Shown here: positions 8,354 through 16,563 of the stretch, piece by piece
How the letters are laid out: each line of letters opens with the position of its first letter
How positions within the stretch are numbered: the stretch's first letter is position 1
DNA from: Paraconexibacter antarcticus
GTDB lineage: Bacteria; Actinomycetota; Thermoleophilia; Solirubrobacterales; Solirubrobacteraceae
Assembly (NCBI RefSeq): GCF_024220175.1
Contig: NZ_CP098502.1
Location: 3,038,001-3,102,000 of the forward strand
Length of the DNA stretch: 64,000 bases
Reading direction: 5' to 3'
Program-made: the position numbers and the translations under genes
The notes under the pieces: generated by a model
Database searches by the model: none
The model's input: the letters and a program-made list of their open reading frames with translations, nothing else
What the model was told of the DNA's origin: nothing

Positions 8354-10137
8354 GCCCGGTACAGCTCCTCGATGACGTCCGCGTAGCCTTCGCTGACCTC
8401 GCGCCGCTTGAGCTTCTGCGTGGGGGTGAGCTGGTCGCCGCCCGGGACCCAGTCGTGGTCGAGGACCGCAAAGCGCTTGATCTGCTCGATGCGCGAGAGC
8501 TTCTCGTTGCCCGCGGCGACCGCGGCCTCGAGCGCCGCCCGGATGTCCGGGTGCTGCGTCAGCGTCGCGAAGTCCGCCTCGTCGAGGCCGTGGTCACGGG
8601 CGAAGGAGGCGACGCCGTCGCGGTCGAGCACGAGCAGCGCGACGTTGTAGGGGCGGCGGTCGCCGATCGCGACGACCTGGGAGATGAGCGGCTGCCCGGC
8701 CTTGATCGCGAGCTCGATGTTCGCGGGGGACATGTTCTTGCCGCCGCTGTTGATGATGAGGGCCTTCTTGCGGTCGACGATCTTCAGGTACCCGTCTTCG
8801 TCGATGACGCCGATGTCGCCGGTGCAGAACCAGCCGTCGGGGGTGAACGCCTCGGCGGTGCGGGCCTCGTCGCGGAAGTACCCGGGCGTGACCGTCGGCC
8901 CGTTCACGAGGATCTCGCCGTCCTCGGCGAGCTTCAGCTCGACGATGTCGAACGGCTGCCCGGCGGTGCTCAGCCGGATGTCCTCGGGCGGGCTGCACGT
9001 CAGGATGATCGTCTCGGAGGAGCCGTAGAACTCGTTGATCGGCAGGCCGAGCGCGGTGAGCTCCTCGAGCATGTCGAGCGCGCTCGGCGCCCCGGCGACG
9101 GCGAGGAAGTGCGCCTGCTCGAGGCCCGTGAGCGCGGCGAGCGGCGCGAGCAGCGCGCGATCGGCCTCGTCGTCTCCGGCGGGGAGCGGCGCTCCCGCCT
9201 GCTCGGCCCGCACGACCGCGAGCCGCCGCGCCCAGGCGGCCTCGAGGGCGCCGCGGTCGGGCGACTCCGAGACGTGGCGGCGGACGCCGGCGAGGAGCTT
9301 CTCGAAGATCCGCGGGACGCCGAAGAAGCGGGTCGGGCGCACCTCGTGCAGAGCGGCGCCGAGCCTGGCCGGATCGTCGAGCGACGTCACCTCGTACCCG
9401 TAGAGGAACGCGGCGTAGTGGCCGAAGATCCGCTCGGCGATGTGCGCCATCGGCAGGTAGGAGAGGGCGCGGTCGGCCTGCGTCGCGCCGAACCGGCGGC
9501 GGATCGAGTCCAGGCAGTCCATCATCGCGCCGTGCCGGAACTGCACGCCCTTCGGCGGCCCGGTCGTGCCCGAGGTGTAGACGAGCGTGCAGATGTCGTC
9601 GCGCTCGGCGAGGCCGGCCGCGGTCTCCGCGTCGAAGTCCGCGGGGCACAGGCCCTCGAGGTCGGCGATGCTCAGCTCGCCGGGGCCCACGGCGTCGGCC
9701 TCGACGACGACGACGCGCTCGATCGACGGCGTGGTGGCCGCGAGCGCGCGGGCCTTGTCGAGGAGCGCGCGCTCGGTGACGAGGACACGCGGCTCGGCGT
9801 TCGCGCAGATCTCGGCCATCTGGACGACGGCGGAGGTGACGTAGATCGAGAACGGGATGGCGCCGAGGACGAGCGCGCCCATGTCGGCGATGTGGAACTC
9901 CATCCGCGTCCCGAGCAGCAGGGCGATGCGATCGCCGCGACGGACGCCGAGCGTGTGCAGGCCCCCGGCGACGGCGGCGGCGCGGCGGTCCCACTCGCCC
10001 CAGGTCAGGCCCTCGCCGGAGCCGAACATCCGCAGGGCGGTCTCGTCGGGCGCGGAGCGGGCCTTGGCGAGGAAGGCGGCGGGCAGCGATGGCTGCGCCA
10101 GCGCCTGATCGATGCGGGTCGTGTCGGCGGTGGTCAC
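8350..10137 (-). CDS. AMP-dependent acyl-CoA synthetase (long-chain fatty acid-CoA ligase type)
   Basis: A 595-residue adenylate-forming ligase that activates a carboxylic acid to its CoA thioester through an acyl-AMP. The P-loop-like motif is VYTSGTTGPPKGVQ. Later motifs are YGSSETI, GWFCTGDIG and DRKKALIINSGGKNMSP, and the C-terminal lid carries the conserved lysine region LTPTQKLKRR. The length and motif spelling match the long-chain FadD/FAA group. The GTG start at 10137 overlaps the LysR-A stop by 4 bp. As the first enzyme of the operon it probably commits the substrate to a CoA-dependent beta-oxidation-like route. Confidence 0.93.
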   Translation of the reverse strand: MTTADTTRIDQALAQPSLPAAFLAKARSAPDETALRMFGSGEGLTWGEWDRRAAAVAGGLHTLGVRRGDRIALLLGTRMEFHIADMGALVLGAIPFSIYVTSAVVQMAEICANAEPRVLVTERALLDKARALAATTPSIERVVVVEADAVGPGELSIADLEGLCPADFDAETAAGLAERDDICTLVYTSGTTGPPKGVQFRHGAMMDCLDSIRRRFGATQADRALSYLPMAHIAERIFGHYAAFLYGYEVTSLDDPARLGAALHEVRPTRFFGVPRIFEKLLAGVRRHVSESPDRGALEAAWARRLAVVRAEQAGAPLPAGDDEADRALLAPLAALTGLEQAHFLAVAGAPSALDMLEELTALGLPINEFYGSSETIILTCSPPEDIRLSTAGQPFDIVELKLAEDGEILVNGPTVTPGYFRDEARTAEAFTPDGWFCTGDIGVIDEDGYLKIVDRKKALIINSGGKNMSPANIELAIKAGQPLISQVVAIGDRRPYNVALLVLDRDGVASFARDHGLDEADFATLTQHPDIRAALEAAVAAGNEKLSRIEQIKRFAVLDHDWVPGGDQLTPTQKLKRREVSEGYADVIEELYRA

Positions 10138-11054
10138 TGGAGCCGGGTCCCCCCGAGGAACTGGTCGATGTGGCGGTCGGTCGTACGGGCGGCCTGCTCG
10201 GCGAACGCGAGGACCTCGGGCCGGCGGTCGCTGCGGCGGTGCGCCACGGCGATCGTCGACGGCGGGGCGTCGGGCAGGGCGACGTAGTGGACGAGCGGGT
10301 TCGGCGCGAGCCGGGCCATCGACCCGGGGACCGAGACGACCATGTTCCCGCCGGCCACCGAGAGCTGCATGGCCGAGATCGTCGTGGCGGGCGGCGCGTC
10401 GGGCAGGGGGTTCGGACGGCCGCGCAGGTCGTCGAGCTGCCAGAACGCCGACCAGGGGTCGGGTGAGCCGAGCGGGAGCGTGTGCTCGCCGAGGACCTCG
10501 TCGGCGCTGACGGCGTCCGCGCCCGCCAGCCGGTGGGTCGCGCCGACGAGCAGCGCGCGGGCCTCGCCGGCCAGCGGCGTGAGCTCGAGCTCGGGGTCGT
10601 CGAGCGGTCCGCGGACGAGCGCGACGTCGAGCGCTCCGGCCAGCAGCGGGCCGACCTGGTCCACGAACGAGAGCTCGGCGAGCTCGACGTGCAGCTCGGG
10701 GTGGCGCTCGCGGAAGTCCTGGACGATCGGTGCGGTGAGCTCCCCGGCCCCGAGGACGCCGGCGACCACCCCGATGCGCAGCCCGCGGCGCTGCTCGGCC
10801 CGCTCGCGCATCGCGGCCCGCGCGGCCTCGGCCTGGGCGATGATCGCGCGGGCGTGGCCGAGGAACTCGTGGCCCGCCTCGGTCGTCTGGACCCCGCGCG
10901 GGGTGCGCTCGAGCAGCTCGACGCCGAGCTCGAGCTCGAGCTGGTGCAGCGCACGGGAGAGCGCGGGCTGCGCGACGTACAGCTCGCGAGAAGCCGGTCG
11001 GAACCCGTGCTCTTCGGCGACCGCCACGAAGTACCGCAGCTGGCGAAGATCCAC
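10134..11054 (-). CDS. LysR-type transcriptional regulator A
   Basis: A 306-residue LTTR. The N-terminal winged HTH reads LRQLRYFVAVAEEHGFRPASRELYVAQPALSRALHQLE, followed by a periplasmic-binding-type effector domain. The GTG start is the usual VDLRQLRYF beginning; longer readings lack protein character. It is the first gene of a seven-gene leftward operon (GTGA overlap with the acyl-CoA ligase) and is divergent from the acyl-CoA dehydrogenase gene. The 93-bp spacer contains the GCCGAT-N5-ATCGGC operator. It is a paralogue of LysR-B (14454-15374), with the same length and many identical blocks such as IGVVAG-LGAGELTAPI and DQVGPLLAG. Confidence 0.92.
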   Translation of the reverse strand: MDLRQLRYFVAVAEEHGFRPASRELYVAQPALSRALHQLELELGVELLERTPRGVQTTEAGHEFLGHARAIIAQAEAARAAMRERAEQRRGLRIGVVAGVLGAGELTAPIVQDFRERHPELHVELAELSFVDQVGPLLAGALDVALVRGPLDDPELELTPLAGEARALLVGATHRLAGADAVSADEVLGEHTLPLGSPDPWSAFWQLDDLRGRPNPLPDAPPATTISAMQLSVAGGNMVVSVPGSMARLAPNPLVHYVALPDAPPSTIAVAHRRSDRRPEVLAFAEQAARTTDRHIDQFLGGTRLQ

Positions 11055-11055
11055 G

Positions 11056-11066
11056 ATTCGATAAGA
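11056..11066 (-). promoter_or_regulatory. Conserved element GGTCTTATCGA before lysR-A
   Basis: This 11-bp element lies just upstream of the LysR-A GTG start. A near copy, GGTCTAATCGA, sits at the same place before LysR-B. It is probably a shared core promoter (-10 region) or autoregulatory site. Conservation between two otherwise different spacers is the only evidence. Confidence 0.4.
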
Positions 11067-11091
11067 CCAGCCGGGCCGTGCCTCCCGCAAG

Positions 11092-11108
11092 GCCGATGAC
11101 CAATCGGC
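11092..11108. promoter_or_regulatory. Palindromic operator A (GCCGAT-N5-ATCGGC), probable LysR binding site
   Basis: A perfect 6-bp inverted repeat with a 5-nt centre GACCA. It is identical, with 5 further bases to the right, to operator B at 15377. Exactly 25 nt separate it from a candidate -10 (TACGCT, 11134-11139) of the acyl-CoA dehydrogenase gene. It lies between divergent LysR-A and ACAD, the classical position of an LTTR box. Confidence 0.75.
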
Positions 11109-11133
11109 ATCGGCTCGCCGGTTCCCGCGCCCG

Positions 11134-11139
11134 TACGCT
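11134..11139 (+). promoter_or_regulatory. Candidate -10 (TACGCT) of the ACAD-SDR operon
   Basis: TACGCT ends 8 nt before the ATG at 11148, with no Shine-Dalgarno in between. Operator A ends 25 nt upstream, placing it next to the -35 region as expected for an activator. Confidence 0.45.
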
Positions 11140-11147
11140 CGACGGCG

Positions 11148-12338
11148 ATGCAGCTGGAGACGTCCGCCGAGCAGCGCGAGTACCGGGACGCCGTGCGGGC
11201 CTGGGTGGCCGAGCACCGGGCGCAGGCCCCGCCCCTGCACGGCCTGTGGACCGACGGCGCGTGGATCGAGGCGCGCCGCGCATGGCAGGGGCGGCTCGCC
11301 GACGCGGGCTACGCCGGCGTCACCTGGCCGGCCGAGTACGGGGGACAGGGCCTCGGCCCGATCGAGCAGGTCATCGTCGATCAGGAGCTCGCCGCCGCCG
11401 GGGTCCCGAACATCCTCGACTACATCGGCCTCGGGATGCTCGGGCCGTGCATCATGACCCACGGCACCGAGGCGCAGAAGCAGCGGTACATCGCGCCGAT
11501 GCTCCACGGCGACGAGATCTGGTGCCAGATGTTCTCCGAGCCTGCGGCCGGCTCTGACCTCGCCGCGCTGCGGACGCGGGCCAAGGAGCAGCCGGACGGC
11601 ACCTTCGTCCTCGACGGGCAGAAGGTGTGGACGACGAACGCGCAGTTCTCCGCCTTCGGGCTCTGCCTCGCGCGGACGGACCCCGACGTCGTCAAGCACC
11701 AGGGTCTGACGATGTTCGTCGTGCCGATGGACGCCGAGGGCGTCGTCGTGCGCGGGCTGCGGCAGATCTCAGGGGACGCCGAGTTCAACGAGGTCTTCCT
11801 CGACGGCGTGCGGCTCGGTCCGGAGCACGTCGTCGGCGAGGTCGGCGGCGGCTGGGCGGCCGCGGTGACCGTCCTCATGAACGAGCGGCTCTCGATCGGC
11901 CGCGACCTCACCGGCTTCCGCATGGACGTCGACCGCTTTCCGCCCGCGATCGCCGCGGACCCGGAGGCGCGCCTGGACCCCGAGGTCCGCCGCCGCCTCG
12001 GCGCGGCGAGCGTCGAGCTGCTCGCCGTGCGCGTCGCCGGGATGCGTGCCCTCGCCGGCCTGCAGCGCGGGCAGGCGCCGGGGGTCGAGGCCGGGCTGAC
12101 GAAGCTCTCGATGGTCAAGGCCGCCACCCTCGCCGCGGACCTCGTCGTGGACGTCGTCGGGCTCTCCGCGCTCGAACCGGACTCCGAGTGGTACCCCGTC
12201 GTGAGCTACCTGCCCGGCTTCAAGTCGGCCGGCGGCACGGAGGAGATCGTGCGCAACACCGTCGGTGAGCGCGCGCTGGGCCTTCCGCCCGAACCCCGGG
12301 GCGACAAGGGCGTCCCGTTCAGCCAGCTGCAGCACTGA
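11148..12338 (+). CDS. Acyl-CoA dehydrogenase 1
   Basis: A 396-residue FAD-dependent ACAD that introduces an alpha,beta double bond into an acyl-CoA. The middle domain has WCQMFSEPAAGSDLA (flavin and acyl contact) and KVWTTNAQFS. The C-terminal domain ends in GGTEEIVRNTVGERALGLP, typical of actinobacterial FadE proteins. It is transcribed divergently from LysR-A and is followed after 8 bp by the SDR gene with its own GAGGAG ribosome site. With ACAD 2 nearby, it may form a heteromeric alpha2beta2 enzyme as in steroid-degrading actinobacteria; this is inference. Confidence 0.93.
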   Translation: MQLETSAEQREYRDAVRAWVAEHRAQAPPLHGLWTDGAWIEARRAWQGRLADAGYAGVTWPAEYGGQGLGPIEQVIVDQELAAAGVPNILDYIGLGMLGPCIMTHGTEAQKQRYIAPMLHGDEIWCQMFSEPAAGSDLAALRTRAKEQPDGTFVLDGQKVWTTNAQFSAFGLCLARTDPDVVKHQGLTMFVVPMDAEGVVVRGLRQISGDAEFNEVFLDGVRLGPEHVVGEVGGGWAAAVTVLMNERLSIGRDLTGFRMDVDRFPPAIAADPEARLDPEVRRRLGAASVELLAVRVAGMRALAGLQRGQAPGVEAGLTKLSMVKAATLAADLVVDVVGLSALEPDSEWYPVVSYLPGFKSAGGTEEIVRNTVGERALGLPPEPRGDKGVPFSQLQH

Positions 12339-12346
12339 GGAGAACC

Positions 12347-13234
12347 ATGCCCTACCAGTCGGCGTTCGCGCCCAACCTCTTCGACGGCCAGGTCGTCGTC
12401 GTCACCGGCGGAGGCAGCGGCATCGGCCGCTGCATCGCCCACGAGCTCGCGTCGCTCGGCGCGCACGTCGCGATCGTCGGGCGCAGCCAGGAGAAGCTCG
12501 ACGCGGTCCTCGCCGAGATCACGGAGGACGGCGGGCGCGCCTCCGTCTACAGCTCCGACATCCGGGACGAGGACGGGATCATCGCGACGGTCGACGCGAT
12601 CCTCGCCGAGTGCGGCGCGATCGACGGGCTCGTCAACAACGCCGGCGGCCAGTACCGGATGCCGCTGAAGGACATCTCGACGAAGGGCTTCGAGGCGGTC
12701 GTCCGCACGAACCTCACCGGCGGCTTCATCGTCATGCGCGAGGTCTACAACCGCCACATGGCCGAGCACGGCGGCGCGATCGTGAACATGATCGCCGACA
12801 TCTGGCACGGCTGGCCGCACTTCTCGCACTCGGCCGCCTCGCGCGGCGGGATGTTCACGCTCACCGAGTGCGCCGCGACCGAGTGGTCGGGCTCCGGGGT
12901 CCGCGTCAACACCGTCGCCCCCGGCGCCATCGCCTCCAGCGGCCTGGACACGTACGACGACAAGGACCGCGAGTTCATCCAGAACGAGGTCGCCTGCGAG
13001 ATCCCGCTGCAGCGGTTCGGCACCGAGGCGGAGGTGTCGGCGGCGGTGACGTTCCTGCTGTCGCCCGCGGCGAGCTTCGTGACCGGCTCGTGCATCCGGA
13101 TCGACGGCGGCGCGCCGAACGCCCGGCGCGGCTGGTGGAAGCTCGAGGCCGTCTCCAACAACGAGGCCTTCAACGGCTTCCACCGCTCCAGCGCGCCGGA
13201 GATCCTCAGCGCGCTGCAGACGGACGCCGGCTGA
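12347..13234 (+). CDS. Short-chain dehydrogenase/reductase, PECR-like, lacking the YxxxK pair
   Basis: A 295-residue SDR with the cofactor loop TGGGSGIGR (residues 20-28) and NNAGG near 98. The usual catalytic Tyr-x3-Lys is replaced: the segment reads HFSHSAASRGGMFTLTE, so Tyr becomes Ser and Lys becomes Arg. The same substitution is known in peroxisomal trans-2-enoyl-CoA reductase and its relatives, which act on enoyl-CoA. Reduction or oxidation of a CoA-bound intermediate is therefore more likely than classical alcohol oxidation. It is co-transcribed with ACAD 1. The C-terminal 30 residues after GGAPNARRGWW extend past the SDR core. Confidence 0.88.
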   Translation: MPYQSAFAPNLFDGQVVVVTGGGSGIGRCIAHELASLGAHVAIVGRSQEKLDAVLAEITEDGGRASVYSSDIRDEDGIIATVDAILAECGAIDGLVNNAGGQYRMPLKDISTKGFEAVVRTNLTGGFIVMREVYNRHMAEHGGAIVNMIADIWHGWPHFSHSAASRGGMFTLTECAATEWSGSGVRVNTVAPGAIASSGLDTYDDKDREFIQNEVACEIPLQRFGTEAEVSAAVTFLLSPAASFVTGSCIRIDGGAPNARRGWWKLEAVSNNEAFNGFHRSSAPEILSALQTDAG

Positions 13235-13237
13235 CCG

Positions 13238-14362
13238 TCAGACCGTGGCGCCGGCGAGCAGCTCGCCGGCGACCCGGTCGACCGCCGCGGCCTCGCCGCC
13301 GAGCAGCCGCCGGTGCGTCTGCGCCCGGCGGAAGAACAACGGCGCGTCGTGCTCCCACGTCGCGCCGATCCCGCCGTGGACGGCGATCATCGTGCGGGCC
13401 GCGACGTCGAGTGCATGGCCGGCCGCGGCCCGCGCGGCCGCCGCGGCGAGCGGGGCTTCGGGCGAGTCCTCGTCGAGGGCCCAGGCGCCGTAGGTCAGCA
13501 GCCCGTCGGCGTTCTCACGCAGCCGCAGGACCTCGACGAGGCCGTGCTTCACCGCCTGGTAGGAGCCGATCGGGCGGCCGAAGGTCCAGCGCTCCTGCGC
13601 GTAGGCCACGGACGCGTCGAGGGCGCTGCCCACGGCGCCGACGGCCTCGGCGGCGAGCAGGACCTGAGCGGTCTGCCACGCCCGCGCGAGCTCGCGGGCG
13701 CCGAGCGCATCCAGGCGCTCGGCCTCGGCGCCGTCGAGGTGCACGTGGGCGAGGGACGCCGACGCGTCGTAGGCCGCGACGGGCTCCACCGTGACCCCGG
13801 GCGCGCCCGCGTGGACGAGCGCGGCGCACGGCGCGCCGTCCGGGTCCGTCGCGGTGACGAGGAGGACGTCGGCGCCAGGCGCGTCCGGCACCCAGGCGAC
13901 GAGCCCGCTGAGCGTCCCGTCGGCGGCCAGCGACGGGACGGCCGCGCGCGCGGACCCGGCCGGACGGTCGACCGTCCAGCGGGGCTCGAGGTCGCCCGGG
14001 GGCAGCGCGCCGGCCAGCGCGGCGCGGACGGTCCCGGTGGCGACCGGCGCGGTGAGCGCGTGACCCGCGGCGGCGAGCAGCGCCGACGACGGGAGGTGGC
14101 CGAGCAGGCCGGTCCCCGCGAGCCGGGCGCCCGCCTCGCGCAGGACGAGCGCGCTCGCGCGGACGCCGAGGCCGGCGCCGCCCGCGTCCTCGCCGACGAG
14201 CAGCCCGGGCCAGCCCGCCTGCACCGCGGTCGGCCAGAGGTCGGGCCGGGCGGCGGGGTCCTCGAGCGCGTCGCGCGCGAGCGCCACGGTCGGCGTCCGC
14301 GAGAGCGCGTCCGCCGCGGCCTCGCGCAGGGCGCGTTCGTCGTCGTCGAGGTCGAAGCGCAT
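13238..14362 (-). CDS. Acyl-CoA dehydrogenase 2
   Basis: A 374-residue ACAD, more divergent than ACAD 1. It keeps ERWTFGRPIGSYQAVKH and the C-terminal MIAVHGGIGATWEHDAPLFFRRAQ, but lacks the FSEP-type flavin segment in the middle domain. That suggests a partner subunit rather than a complete enzyme. The ATG at 14362 has a TAGGCT 10 nt upstream. It converges with the SDR gene (3 bp between stop codons) and is divergent from LysR-B. Family membership is firm; the heteromer idea is inference. Confidence 0.88.
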   Translation of the reverse strand: MRFDLDDDERALREAAADALSRTPTVALARDALEDPAARPDLWPTAVQAGWPGLLVGEDAGGAGLGVRASALVLREAGARLAGTGLLGHLPSSALLAAAGHALTAPVATGTVRAALAGALPPGDLEPRWTVDRPAGSARAAVPSLAADGTLSGLVAWVPDAPGADVLLVTATDPDGAPCAALVHAGAPGVTVEPVAAYDASASLAHVHLDGAEAERLDALGARELARAWQTAQVLLAAEAVGAVGSALDASVAYAQERWTFGRPIGSYQAVKHGLVEVLRLRENADGLLTYGAWALDEDSPEAPLAAAAARAAAGHALDVAARTMIAVHGGIGATWEHDAPLFFRRAQTHRRLLGGEAAAVDRVAGELLAGATV

Positions 14363-14439
14363 GCTGCGACGCAGCCTACGGCGCGGCGACGGACCGTCCG
14401 ATGCCTGCCCGGTATCGCTTGCGCATCCCGAGGGCACCC

Positions 14440-14450
14440 GGTCTAATCGA
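14440..14450 (+). promoter_or_regulatory. Conserved element GGTCTAATCGA before lysR-B
   Basis: It matches the element before LysR-A at 10 of 11 positions and lies at the same short distance from the GTG start. It probably marks the core promoter or an autoregulatory site. Confidence 0.4.
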
Positions 14451-14453
14451 CGT

Positions 14454-15374
14454 GTGGACCTGCGTCAGCTGCGCTACTTCGTGACGGTGGTGGACATGCG
14501 CGGAGTCCGCCCGGCGTCGCGGGAGCTGTACGTGACCCAGCCCGCGCTGTCGCGGGCGCTGCGGCAGCTCGAGGTCGAGCTCGGCGTGCGGCTGCTCACC
14601 CGCACCCCGCAGGGCGTCGATCCCACCGAGGCGGGCCTCGACTTCCTCGCGCACGCCCGCAGCATCCTCGCGAGCGCCGACGCGGCGACCGACGCGATGC
14701 GCGACCGTGCCCGCACGCGCCGCGGAATCCGCATCGGCGTCGTCGCTGGGATCCTCGGCGCCGGTGAGCTCACCGCGCCGATCATCCAGCGCTTCCGCGA
14801 CCACGAGCCCGGTGTGGACCTCGCGCTCGAGGACCTCTCGTTCTGCGACCAGGTCGGCCCGCTGCTGGCGGGCCGGCTCGATGCGGCGCTCGTGCGCGGG
14901 CCGCTCGACCACCCCGACCTCGAGGTCGTGCCGCTCGCCAGCGAGCCGCGGATGCTGCTCGTGGGAGGTGGCCACGAGCTGGCGGGCGAGGCGGGCGTCG
15001 ACGTCGAGGACGTCCTCGACCAGCCGACGCTGCGGATCGGCGCCCCGGATTCGTGGGCGTCCTTCTGGTACCTCGACGACGAGCGCGGCGCCGCGAACGC
15101 CCACGCCACCCTCCCGGTGACGACGACGATCGCGAACATGCAGCTGAACGTCGCCAGCAGCAACGCCGTCATCACCGTGCCGGCCGCCATGGCGCGGCTG
15201 GCGCCGAACCCGCTCGTGCGCTGCCTCGAGCTGCGCGGCGCACCGCCGTCGACGATCGGCGTCGCGCGCCGGCGCACCGACCGGCGGCCGGAGGTCGACG
15301 CCTTCATCGGGCACGCCGGGCGGGCGACGGAGGACCTCATCGGGCTGCTGCCCGGCGGCGCGCTCATCGGCTGA
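14454..15374 (+). CDS. LysR-type transcriptional regulator B
   Basis: A 306-residue LTTR, paralogous to LysR-A over its whole length: VDLRQLRYFVTVVDMRGVRPASRELYVTQPALSRALRQLE, then a shared effector-domain core. The GTG start corresponds exactly to that of LysR-A. It is divergent from ACAD 2 and is followed by operator B and the alcohol dehydrogenase operon. Two same-length paralogues beside identical operators suggest that either may bind both sites, or that they respond to different intermediates. That cannot be decided from sequence. Confidence 0.92.
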   Translation: MDLRQLRYFVTVVDMRGVRPASRELYVTQPALSRALRQLEVELGVRLLTRTPQGVDPTEAGLDFLAHARSILASADAATDAMRDRARTRRGIRIGVVAGILGAGELTAPIIQRFRDHEPGVDLALEDLSFCDQVGPLLAGRLDAALVRGPLDHPDLEVVPLASEPRMLLVGGGHELAGEAGVDVEDVLDQPTLRIGAPDSWASFWYLDDERGAANAHATLPVTTTIANMQLNVASSNAVITVPAAMARLAPNPLVRCLELRGAPPSTIGVARRRTDRRPEVDAFIGHAGRATEDLIGLLPGGALIG

Positions 15375-15376
15375 GC

Positions 15377-15393
15377 GCCGATGACCAATCGGC
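15377..15393. promoter_or_regulatory. Palindromic operator B (GCCGAT-N5-ATCGGC)
   Basis: Identical to operator A over the 17-bp palindrome and the next 5 bases. It starts 3 bp after the LysR-B stop codon and ends 25 nt before a candidate -10 (CATGAT, 15419-15424) of the alcohol dehydrogenase gene. The spacing is the same as at operator A. Confidence 0.75.
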
Positions 15394-15418
15394 ATCGGGT
15401 CCGCACGCCGGATCTGCG

Positions 15419-15424
15419 CATGAT
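15419..15424 (+). promoter_or_regulatory. Candidate -10 (CATGAT) of the ADH-ALDH operon
   Basis: CATGAT ends 6 nt before the GTG start at 15431. The hexamer is a weak match; the 25-nt spacing from the operator, equal to site A, is the main support. Confidence 0.35.
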
Positions 15425-15430
15425 CGGCCG

Positions 15431-16522
15431 GTGAAGATCACCGCTGCCGTCGTCCGTGAAACCGGCGCCCCGTTCCAGCTCGAGGAGCTGGAGCTCGACG
15501 CCCCCCAGGCGGGGGAGGTGCTCGTCGCCATCCGCGCCGTCGGCGTCTGCCACACCGACATCGCGATCCAGAAGCAGTGGCTGCCGGTCCCGCTCCCACT
15601 CGTCCTCGGGCACGAGGGCGCCGGGATCGTCGAGGCCGTCGGCGACGGCGTCACGAAGGTCAGGGCCGGCGACAAGGTCGCGCTGAGCTTCGGCTCCTGT
15701 GGCGGCTGCCCGACCTGCAGCGCCGGCCGTCCGGCGTACTGCTTCGAGTTCTCCGCGCGCAACGTCAGCGGCGGCCGCCCGGACGGCACGAACGCACTGC
15801 ACGACGTGAACGGCAACTTCTTCTCGCAGTCCTCGTTCGCCACCCACGCGATCGCGACCGAGCGCAACACGGTGAAGCTCCCGGACGACGCCGACCTCAC
15901 GCTCGTCGGCCCGCTCGGCTGCGGGATCCAGACCGGCGCCGGCACCGTCCTGAACCGCCTGAAGCCCGCCGCGGGCCAGACGATCGCGATCTTCGGCGTC
16001 GGCGCCGTCGGCCTGTCCGCCGTCATGGGCGCGAAGGTCGCCGGCTGCGGCACGATCATCGCCGTCGACCTCGTCGACGCCCGCCTCGACCTCGCCAAGG
16101 AGCTCGGGGCCACCCACGTCGTCAACGCCGGTCAGGTCGACGACGTCGTCGCCGAGATCATGGGGATCACCCAGGTCGGCGTCGACTTCTCGGTGGAGAC
16201 GACCGCGGTCGAGCGGGTCGCCGAGCAGGCCGTGAGCTGCCTGACGTTCCTCGGGACCGCCGCGATGCTCGGGCTCGGCCCGGCAGGCACGCGCGTGAAC
16301 GTCGACATGACCGAGCTGCTCATCCCGGGCCGCACGATCACCGGCGTCGTCGAGGGCGACAGCGACCCCGACGTCTTCATCCCGCAGCTCGTCGCGCTGC
16401 ACGCGGAGGGGAAGTTCCCCTACGACCGGCTCATCACGACCTACCCCTTCGCGGACATCAACCGCGCCGTCGAGGACGTCGAGTCCGGGGCCGCGACGAA
16501 GGCCGTCCTCGTCCTCGGCTGA
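15431..16522 (+). CDS. Zn-dependent alcohol dehydrogenase (aryl/allylic alcohol type)
   Basis: A 363-residue medium-chain dehydrogenase. Catalytic zinc ligands lie in VGVCHTDIA and LGHEGAGIVEAVG; the structural zinc loop is CGGCPTCSAGRPAYC; the NAD fold has FGVGAVGLSAVMGAKVAG. The closest pattern is the benzyl-alcohol/geraniol dehydrogenase group, including the PLGCGIQTGAGTVLN segment. It would oxidise a primary alcohol to an aldehyde for the next gene. The GTG start follows operator B by 37 bp. First gene of a three-gene operon with ALDH and an SCP2-like protein. Confidence 0.93.
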   Translation: MKITAAVVRETGAPFQLEELELDAPQAGEVLVAIRAVGVCHTDIAIQKQWLPVPLPLVLGHEGAGIVEAVGDGVTKVRAGDKVALSFGSCGGCPTCSAGRPAYCFEFSARNVSGGRPDGTNALHDVNGNFFSQSSFATHAIATERNTVKLPDDADLTLVGPLGCGIQTGAGTVLNRLKPAAGQTIAIFGVGAVGLSAVMGAKVAGCGTIIAVDLVDARLDLAKELGATHVVNAGQVDDVVAEIMGITQVGVDFSVETTAVERVAEQAVSCLTFLGTAAMLGLGPAGTRVNVDMTELLIPGRTITGVVEGDSDPDVFIPQLVALHAEGKFPYDRLITTYPFADINRAVEDVESGAATKAVLVLG

Positions 16523-16563
16523 CCGGCCACCCCAGCCACCGCACCCACCCAGGAGAGATCACG

